Shown here piece after piece: positions 1 through 6,750 of a DNA stretch of 10,100 bases. Numbering within the stretch: position 1 is the stretch's first letter; each line of letters opens with the position of its first letter. Source of the stretch: Goniomonas avonlea (taxonomy: Eukaryota > Cryptophyceae > Goniomonadida > Goniomonadaceae); contig QUTJ01031156.1 of NCBI GenBank assembly GCA_003573635.1, positions 1 to 10,100 on the forward strand. The letters are read 5' to 3'. A program made the position numbers and the translations under genes. Below the pieces are notes generated by a model. It had not been told where the DNA came from. It did not search any database and saw only the letters and a program-made list of their open reading frames with translations.

Positions 1-643
1 TGCGGCATAAATGACAATGGCAATGACCGGTGGAGTTGCTCTTAGATCCTGGTCCATGCATCCCCGTCGGTTATTTTATCTCTTTCGCTATTTCTCTCTG
101 TCTCTCTCTCTCTCTGTCCCCCCCCCCCCCCCCCCCCCTGTGGCTTTGTAACTGTCTCTGCCCGCTTGCCTGGCGGTCGTCCCTGTCTCTCGCTCTCCCC
201 CTCTCTCTCTCCAGAGATGGGTCCGGTTCATGGAGTGCCTGGGAATCAAGGCGAACATGAGCTGAGCCCTTGACGTTTTTCACGAATTGGTTAGGCAAGT
301 TTCTTGTTTGTGTCCCACACATTCGCATTTATGACTGACAAGTTTCCTTCAACTGACAAGATTCCTTCGATTGCGCCCCTGCTTTTGACTGGCTATTTGC
401 TTCTTTCTAACCGACTGTGACAATCCTTTCCCACTCGTCTTTCCTCTCTTTCTTGGCTCTCGTCAGAGAAAGGGAGGAGGGGGCAGGGAGAGAGGGGGAC
501 ACAATCATGAAACTCGCGGATGGACACTCTTTCCGAAGTGAGTGGGTGTCAAGTGAAATGTCCGGGCGTTTCTGGAAAACAGACAGCCAGGCATACGGCA
601 ACTTGTCACTGCGCATGCTGAACACAACCATCAACGCTCATAC
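1..643. other. Low-complexity region left of the last ASCC1 exon; no confident gene
   Basis: Contents: a CT-rich run at about 91-117, a C21 homopolymer at 118-138, more CT-rich sequence at about 181-212, and a GA/G-rich stretch at about 466-500. On the minus strand this follows an ASCC1 donor (GTATGA at 643-638), so it is best read as an intron and/or the 3' end of that gene. No reading frame matches the missing ASCC1 C-terminus convincingly. The short ORFs here are proline, leucine or arginine repeats generated by the low-complexity tracts. Confidence 0.6.
118..138. repeat. C21 homopolymer after a CT microsatellite
   Basis: Twenty-one consecutive C residues directly follow an interrupted CT repeat that starts near position 91. 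Such tracts are length-unstable and error-prone in sequencing, so the exact count should be treated as approximate. Confidence 0.95.
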
Positions 644-2577
644 CTGCGATACTTCGAAGACATGACAGTGGCGTGTAGCTTCACACCCAGAGAACCGTCA
701 GGACGACGCAGGCGTTGCCGCTCGACTTCACTTTCCGGCAGCAGTTCAGATGCAGCAAAGGTCTTGATCAACGCCTCTGTCGATAACGGTCGTAAGCATC
801 GATAACAGTCAACCTCGAGACCCAGCAATGTTCCGATCACACTCCGGCATGCAGCAAATAGCGTCTCTGTTGATACATGTCATTGATCATCGATAACTGC
901 ATCGATCACCGGTAGCTGTCAACCCGACGCAACCTTGCCTTGCAATCTTGACAAACCATGTCAGTGTCAGTGTCATGCACCACACCCATGTGGACTGCCA
1001 GTGCAGTGGCACTGTCATTGCACATTGCACACTACGAGGCCAGACACGCACCGCAAAGTTTGGCGAGGGNNTTTTCAGACGCTGGAGAAACTCGTGCAAA
1101 CAAGACGTCAACCTCACTCGGGTCATCGTTCCTACGGGGTTGGTGTCAGAAGGCTTTGTCCCAGCCTCGTTCTACGAGCCTCTCCCCACGTGAATCGTTC
1201 TCTGCAAAACGCCGGGCTCAAGCACGTTCGCGGTGGTCGCCCAGCACCCAGGGAGTCACACAGCAGTCCAACAAACTGGCGCGTCCCGCGCGCGCGTGTG
1301 TGTGTACACGTGTGTGTGTGTGTCGGAGGGGGAAGGGAGGGAGGGGGAGGACAGGGAGCGTGAGGGAGAGGTGGAGGGAGAGAGGGGGGGGGGAGAGGGA
1401 GAGCGGGCGGGAGATGGGAGGCGAGCGGAAAGGGGAGGGCGAGGGAGGGCGAGTCCGTCGCTGGGTGGGATGAGCAAACAAGTTGTGACTGGGCAGAGGT
1501 TCCTCGACTTACATGTATTCCAGTCCGTGTAGACCAAGAGACAGGCCAGGAGTCCCTTTTTGGAGATCCGCCTGTTGTGGCAAATTACTTTCAAGGACCC
1601 CTAGACACTGCAGCAGCCCAGACAACCCAGATCTTCAAGAGAGGCACCGGGGGGGGGGGGGGGGGGAGGGGGGGGCGTACACAGTGCGCTGCACAGACAC
1701 CATTGAGAATATTCGATGCCTGCGGGGAAGAAGTGGGTATCGCGCCTGTCAAGGAAACGTGGGGGCACCCGCCGGACAGCATCTGGTGATGGCAGCTTCA
1801 ACATGAACAAAGTCAGGTGCAACTTTTTCGGGCTTACAAACAGTGACTCGTCAAAACCTGCGAAAGGCATCGGACACCGTCGAGGAAAATTCGGAAGAGG
1901 TACCCTGAGCAGAAGCAAAATTTTCTTTGACATTTGAGATCAACTTGCCGAGCTCCGTAGCAAAAGCGGCATGCACTAGTGGGACCGAAACAAAGTGGGT
2001 GTATGGCATACTCTCCAAAGCCTGCGCGCCAGCATGAGAGGGGCGCGAAATGAGCGACCCAGCACACCGAGTCCACCAACATCTGGATTCTCGTGGCGGC
2101 CGAGTCGACCGCATCCTGGGAGGGCCCGGTGATTTCTGCAACCACTGTCAAAACAGCACAAACTTGATTAATTTTGAATCCCACCAACTTGATTGGACTG
2201 AGATCTGGGCCCGGGCACAACAATGTTGGTGCCTGTGTCCGACTGCAACCTGTCTTTGGTGGACCCCTTCTTCCCAATCAAAAATTTGTAAAAGTGCGGA
2301 CTGATCGCCATCGTTTTAGAAAAAACACGACAATCGACGCCCTCGTCCTTTCTTCCTGTTCCCATACAACTCGGCTCGTCATCAATGTCCTGAAACTCAT
2401 CAGTGCACAGGTCATCGTCCACAGGGGCCTGGCTATCCTTATGCAACGTGACCAGGTGTTTTCTGCCATCACACACGTTAAAACATTCGTTATTGGCCCA
2501 GGTGGTCACCTGTAAGTACGTCCCTTGACTGTGACAAGCGCGATATCTGATTCGCACTGGGCGGATGGCTTGAGCAT
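644..2577 (-). CDS. ASCC1: ASCC1-like protein: KH domain plus 2H (AKAP7/LigT-type) domain, nine exons, C-terminus missing
   Basis: Inferred exons in gene order: 2577-2510, 2462-2185, 2144-2068, 2021-1904, 1857-1769, 1719-1681, 1571-1513, 1131-1052, 776-644. All splice phases agree and give 313 codons plus 2 nt. The start ATG at 2577 opens MLKPSAQCESD; the spliced VKGRTYRKH corresponds to the IDGRNYRK near the N-terminus of animal ASCC1. The KH core FLIGKKGSTKDRL (GKKG is the GxxG loop) is in exon 2. The 2H domain has KKLHLTLFML in exon 5 and VKLHATVMSSKYR in exon 9, so both H-x-T motifs are intact. GLEYM/NDDPSEVDVLFAR spans exons 7-8. In animals ASCC1 is a subunit of the ASC-1 complex, linked to alkylation-damage repair and transcription. 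The last roughly 40 residues (the FDA...FG...IHLS region in relatives) were not found. Codon bias is weaker than in CAP. Gene identity is strong; single splice sites are inference. Confidence 0.92.
774..927. repeat. Degenerate duplicated ATCGATAAC-containing block inside an ASCC1 intron
   Basis: Two related blocks lie in the 275-nt intron 777-1051. The first (about 774-818) has CCTCTGTCGATAACGG, then CATCGATAACAGTCAACC. The second (about 862-927) has GTCTCTGTTGATAC, then CATCGATAACTGCATCGATC and AGCTGTCAACCC. The shared order of TCTGT-GATA, ATCGATAAC and GTCAACC suggests an old tandem duplication. No function is claimed. Confidence 0.6.
1290..1453. repeat. GC/GT dinucleotide repeat followed by a long purine (G/A) tract
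   Basis: Alternating CG and GT dinucleotides (about 1288-1322) run into about 130 nt of almost pure G and A, including a G9 run near 1385. The tract lies inside the 381-nt ASCC1 intron 1132-1512, so it is pyrimidine-rich in the sense strand. Its composition would permit Z-DNA, triplex or G-quadruplex structures, but only the composition is seen here. Confidence 0.9.
1649..1675. repeat. G18-A-G8 homopolymer inside a 109-nt ASCC1 intron
   Basis: A run of 18 G, one A and 8 G occupies a quarter of the intron 1572-1680. It reads as a C-run in the sense strand, just downstream of the donor GTACGC. The length is probably variable or imprecise. Confidence 0.93.
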
Positions 2578-2818
2578 TGCTCGGCTCTCAAGGTGGACTC
2601 GCAGCCACTCGCTAGCGCTGATGTCGCTACCGTACTAGTACCGTACAAATCGATTATGAACGGTGATTTTAGTTTAATAATCGATTTTAGTGCCGAATCG
2701 TCGCCAGCCCAAAGTGTCTCCAACTTAAGTCCAAGACGACCCCAGATGCGGCGGATGGTCCGAATCCCACGGGCCATGAACTGAAGCAACAAGAAAACAC
2801 GGTGCACTTGGGCGTAAT
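2578..2818. promoter_or_regulatory. Upstream region of the ASCC1-like gene with palindromes
   Basis: This is the region 5' of the inferred ASCC1 start codon at 2577 (minus strand). It holds the 10-bp perfect palindrome GTACTAGTAC at 2632-2641 and an 11-bp perfect inverted repeat, AAATCGATTAT at 2647-2657 and ATAATCGATTT at 2677-2687, separated by 19 nt. It is locally AT-rich compared with its flanks. No TATA box or initiator was recognised. A promoter role is inferred from position only. Confidence 0.4.
2647..2687. repeat. Perfect 11-bp inverted repeat, 19-nt spacer
   Basis: The arms at 2647-2657 and 2677-2687 are exact reverse complements (AAATCGATTAT and ATAATCGATTT). Each arm contains the ATCGAT core. 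It could be a dimeric protein-binding site or form a hairpin in an RNA. It lies 70-110 bp upstream of the ASCC1 start codon. Confidence 0.85.
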
Positions 2819-3694
2819 ATGTGCGAGCTCGGAGATACGGTCAAGTGTGACATCTACACACAATTATTGGGAGGAATGCCTCCTCGGTTCATCTCCTCGA
2901 AAGCCCCACCCACTGTCGCGGTGATGCTCTCACCGTTAATGGAAATGGCCCACTTTCGTGCTCAGATCCTCGACGCTGTACATGAAATGTCGGGTGTCCA
3001 TCGGAGAATTCGAGGGATTTATGCCGTGGAGAACGGTGGTAATGGAATCGCCAGGATTGGTGGTGCGTGGGGAATGACTATCGAAGAAGCGTTCGAAGTC
3101 TACGCCGATCGGTTCGCTCTCCTCAAATGCAAATGGGTGTTCAAAGACCGGCCCCGATTTGCAATCGATTTTTACTCCGTTCGAAGTGAGTGTGAGCGAG
3201 ATAAGCAAGTGTCCTGGCGTGCAGTACAACGTGCCACTCGCAAGACACGTTGGACACGTGGTCCTCACAACGACGCAAACGAGGCCGTCAGTCTGAATCA
3301 AAACCCTTCCAGATTTGGATTGGGGACTCTGGACAGTGTCGAAAATGTTTTGACGTCGGTGGGGAAATGGAACAGTCTTCCCACGCCTATTGTTTCGAAT
3401 CGTCTTGATAGCTCCCTGCAGCGACGCTTTCTTGGCTTCGACGCGACGGAGGAGCACCGCACTGCCGCTGCAGGACGGGGTCCACGGTACAATTCTTATG
3501 ATAGATCTGGTCCTAGCTGTAATCCTGGTGTTTGGGGTTTGTCTACTTGGCAACGGAAAAAGAAGAAGGATTCATCGGGGAGTACGAAACTGCCCCATAT
3601 CGGCGAGTTCAGGTCATTTGGTGAGCGTACGTACATGATTCCGCGATACCGTCGCCCGAACTTACCATCCGTGGGTGTGATGGTGGTCTTATGA
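2819..3694. other. Unresolved protein-coding potential on both strands; possible single-pass membrane protein on plus
   Basis: I do not recognise a family here. Plus frame 2 is open for 291 codons (2819-3694) and the exactly antisense frame is open for 205 codons (3553-2936, stop at 2938-2936). A spliced plus-strand alternative has consistent phases: exons 2982-3059, 3099-3257, 3313-3358 and 3412-3638 (169 aa), with introns of 39, 55 and 53 nt. Its end has a hydrophobic helix, ILMIDLVLAVILVFGVCLLG, followed by the basic stop-transfer NGKRRR and a short tail. Several cysteines precede the helix. The sequence also contains a good donor GTGAGC at 3621. Base composition does not settle the strand. 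At least one short-intron gene probably lies here, but strand and frame are open. Confidence 0.3.
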
Positions 3695-3770
3695 CAGCGT
3701 TGATGGACTTCGTCTTCTCATGTATGATTCCTGGGAAGATCTAACAATGCACCACCGATTCAGGATCGCT

Positions 3771-3803
3771 CCTAAATTTGGCATTCGGCGCCTAATTTGG
3801 CGC
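3771..3803. promoter_or_regulatory. Imperfect 20-bp-spaced repeat with an E2F-like TTTGGCGC
   Basis: CCTAAATTTGGC at 3771-3782 recurs as CCTAATTTGGCGC at 3791-3803. The second copy contains TTTGGCGC, which matches the general E2F consensus TTTSSCGC. No gene start is firmly placed beside it, so a regulatory role is only a possibility. Confidence 0.3.
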
Positions 3804-4143
3804 TAAATATGACACTACAAGTGATGACCCGGGAAACCCGCCAAATCCGGTTCCGACGACCGGGTGTGCCGCAATCATATGCACTTGACTCAGTGATACA
3901 GAGCGCATGTTTTGACTCCGAGGCGCTTGAACATAAACTTGAAACTACACTTGAACCTCTCTGTTCTTCCTTTTTTGGAACTCGGGTATCCCAGGCTTCC
4001 TGATGTCCGTTGAGTAGCGTCAACTGTTGACAGTTCATTTAAGCCTCCATGACTTGCCGCAGGACTCTGGCCTTGCAACCTTGAAAGGAGCGAAATTTTT
4101 CGAATATTGTTTCATTTCTTCGAACGAAAAGCACATGCTGCCA

Positions 4144-4172
4144 TGCAACATGTTGCACGCCAACATGTTGCA
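4144..4172. repeat. Two near-adjacent palindromes, CAACATGTTG twice
   Basis: TGCAACATGTTGCA at 4144-4157 is a perfect 14-bp palindrome. Its core CAACATGTTG, followed again by CA, recurs at 4161-4172, 15 bp along. The pair lies 39-67 nt beyond the CAP stop codon in the sense direction, so it is probably in the 3' UTR or 3' flank. It could form RNA hairpins or be a paired protein site. Confidence 0.8.
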
Positions 4173-4210
4173 GAGACAGCACAAAATCAAAAGAGCAGGG
4201 AACCTCGACT

Positions 4211-6655
4211 TTACACGCCGACGTGGGACACGGGAGTGGTGACGAGCTTGCCGTCGACGACCACGGTCTCGTACTGCTCCGGCACGGCAGCCTCCACCTG
4301 CCACGGCCTGCGTCAGCACATGCCACCCTTGGCAACACACCTCAAGCACCCGAAACAACACTCCTGCTATCGCAGCACCGCAGTCTTCCAACGGCGCACC
4401 GCATGACCACTTCGGGACCCACGCCACCACATCGCACTCACGTTCAGCACTCCCCGCACCATCACAATCATAAACACTCTCGGCACACCATCGTCAACAC
4501 AATGTCGCCTCATCATCGAAACGGGGGAAAGCAGCGAAAAAAAACAGTGAAATCGGGAAGTAACTCACGGGGTCGTCGTCGCCCTTGACGGGCAGCACCA
4601 CGTTGATCTCAGAGCACTTGGAGGTGAAAATGTGAGTGTTGAGTGCCTGCTCGTTGGTCATGTAGATGGTGCAGCCGTTAACGTTATCCAGGCTCATTGT
4701 CGGCACGGACCCGTTCAATTGCACCTCAACCTTTTTGCTGTTGATCAACTCAACCGCGGCCACGACATCGCCAATAATCACACTGGTCTTGTCGCACTGG
4801 TCTGTCGGTGTGAGGTTAGTTGACTGCGTTAGTGGGGAGCTGAGACGAGTTGTGGGGGAGTGGTGGTGTGGTAATCGGATGTGTGGGTCCGGCCAGAGAC
4901 ACGTTCGGCCTAATCATGAAACTGGGACAAGGTCGCTACGTTTTCAAGAGTAGTCGGCACGAGAGCATTGGCACTCACCGACACAGACACTGTTGACCTT
5001 GCCGCCAATTGTGACCAGGCTGCGCTGGGCCTTGCCAAGGCACTTGTAGATGTACACAACCTGGTTGGGCTCGGGGGTGCCGATTGAGAGGTCGGTGTTG
5101 TCCACTTGGTTCTCCTGCACCTCGGGTGTCAGGAAATGGCGCGGAGCAACAGGATGCCACCGAATGCGGAACAGCCTCATCGGGCAGTAGATCAAACATT
5201 TCATGGAGAGCGCTCCACCAGAGCATCCTTTCCCCCTCGTTCAAACGTTGCAGCCTTGACACTCTCACGAATGCTCTCACACAGGAACGAACAAGAGGGG
5301 ATTTGACAAAGACGGGGCAGCTGCTACGGGCGACATGCATAAGACCGCCTTTCAGAAGCATGTTTCATGACAAACAGTACAGCGCAGACGCACCACAACC
5401 CATTTCTTGCCCTCGAGCTGGAACTTCGGGGGACCAGCTGAGACAGCGGCCGCCCCGAACTTCTTGGCCGGTGCGGCCTTGGGCTTCTCTGACACCACAC
5501 CCGAACGTCCGGGCTGGTTCTTGGACTTCATGTCATCTGTCACCTTCTTGAGCCCTGTGCAGAGGGGTGAGGCCCGCAGTGCCATTGGTCAGTACAACGA
5601 ATTGCACACCTGAGGTGACAGCTTCACCCTTGTTCAACTCAGCAAGCATGTTCGACATGCCACCACCACCACCACCCGCGGCGGCCGGTTTCTTCTTTTC
5701 ACCCAACTCAGCCATTCTTGCAGCGTCGTACTTCGGCGGCGGGGGGGGACCACCAGCCTTCGCTGCAGGCTTTGCTGCTCCGCCTGCAAACATGGGACGG
5801 TTGGAATACGTTTTCAAAGCCAGAACACACACCAGCCATCGCTGCAGAGAGCTCTCCGCCCTTGGGGTTCCAGGCGACGCCAGTGGTGTGGTGGGCCTTG
5901 ACATAGGCCGTAAGGGCCGCAATGATAGCGTAGAAGCTCTTGCAGTAATTGACGTGGGGTTCACCCTCGGGACTGTTGCACGTTCAGCTCAGGAGGCACA
6001 ACAAGGGAAGTGATCAGACGTACGTGCCACGCTTCTCCATGATGACCTTGTTGCCAAAGGATTGAGCAGCACCCAGCATCTCGCCGATGTATGGCCCAGG
6101 AGCAGGAGACTGCACACCCGTGTCATGACCGCACAACGCAAGTTGACTGGACTCACAATCGTAACCCAGGTCAGGCAGTCCATGCCGTTGGATGCCATTG
6201 ACAAATGATTCTTCTCAGGTGCGCGGTTATCCTCAAGCTTCTTCACCTTGTCAATCTGCTCGCCCAATGGTCCCAGAGCCTTGCCGAACTCAGCATCTGA
6301 GGGCTTCTTTGATAGGGAAGCAGCCTTCAAGAATGCACGCTGCGCCAGGAAGGCATCCTTCACGGCAGCAGCTTGCTTCTGAACGTTGGCGCTTAGAGAG
6401 CCGGCCGCCTTGACATAAGCGTCCACATGCTCCGAAATCAGGTTGTCGAACTCCGTGACGTAGCGAGCATCATCACCGCCAGCGGCAGCCCCGCCGGCAC
6501 CGCCCCCAGCAGGAGCAGCGCCACCTGAACCTTGACCGTCAAGACGATCAGCAACCTTCTCAAGTCGCCCAACGAGCGCTTCCAACTGTGACACCTGTGG
6601 TTGCCGTCAGATATTTGGCAGAAGCTGCCACCCTGACAACAAGGCTCACCGACAT
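4211..6655 (-). CDS. CAP1: Cyclase-associated protein (CAP, actin-monomer recycling factor), complete, nine exons
   Basis: Exons in gene order: 6655-6650, 6594-6157, 6109-6024, 5972-5833, 5783-5610, 5554-5394, 5114-4979, 4801-4569, 4297-4211. All phases agree and give 486 aa, against about 475 in human CAP1. A 6-nt coding first exon (ATG TCG) splices to give MSVSQLEALVGRLEKVADRL, the N-terminal coiled-coil start of the family. Residues about 50-210 form the helical folded domain (LTWVTISPAPGPYIGEM, HVNYCKSFYAIIAALTAYVK). Next come a GGPPPPPKYD proline stretch, a WH2-like segment (MSNMLAELNKGEAVTSGLKK) and the C-terminal beta-helix CARP domain (FQLEGKKWVVENQ, VVYIYKC, VELINSKKVEVQ, ending VDGKLVTTPVSHVGV). 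In the family, CAP helps cofilin dismantle filaments and exchanges ADP for ATP on G-actin in the cytosol. Third positions are strongly G/C, as expected of a highly expressed gene. Alternative acceptors could change the first few residues. Confidence 0.96.
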
Positions 6656-6750
6656 TGACGTGGACAGAGTACAAACATCGGGTTCGGATAAGGTGCCGTT
6701 ATCGTGGCCGCCACAACAAAACCCGTGGGTTCTTCTTGCCGCTTGGGGAA
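6656..6750. promoter_or_regulatory. Bidirectional promoter between CAP and the lectin gene
   Basis: Only 95 bp separate the CAP start codon (6655, minus) from the lectin start codon (6751, plus). The gap contains GATAA at 6687-6691 and TTATC at 6699-6703, a perfect inverted repeat with a 7-nt spacer and a candidate GATA-type dimer site. Both 5' UTRs must be short, overlap each other, or extend into the opposite gene. No TATA box was recognised. Confidence 0.55.

Larger units (their letters stand above)
3639..4210. other. Stretch without a confident gene, including the 3' flank of CAP
   Basis: The only notable ORF runs from ATG 3809 to TGA 4001-4003 on plus (64 codons). It begins MTLQVMTRETRQIRF and has balanced composition, but no recognised family and no supporting splice context. 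Positions 3771-3803 hold an imperfect direct repeat and 4144-4172 hold palindromes (listed separately). The stretch left of 4211 should contain the CAP 3' UTR. No AATAAA-type signal was recognised there on the minus strand. Confidence 0.45.

Noticed and set aside
71-328. Minus ORF with RERERGRARDRD-type sequence
   Set aside because: Its composition comes from the CT/GA microsatellite and C-run, and there is no family resemblance beyond chance.
505-571. Candidate last ASCC1 exon after TTTTCCAG, encoding 22 residues to a stop
   Set aside because: Phase fits, but the peptide (NARTFHLTPTHFGKSV) does not resemble the conserved family tail, so I did not add it to the model.
1218-1594. Several overlapping ORFs on both strands rich in P/S or R/G/E
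   Set aside because: They are produced by the purine/pyrimidine tract inside an ASCC1 intron.
4107-4588. Plus-strand ORFs with His-rich sequence opposite the last CAP intron and exon
   Set aside because: They are antisense to the CAP 3' end. The minus strand carries the recognised CAP C-terminus and a clean splice acceptor at 4298.
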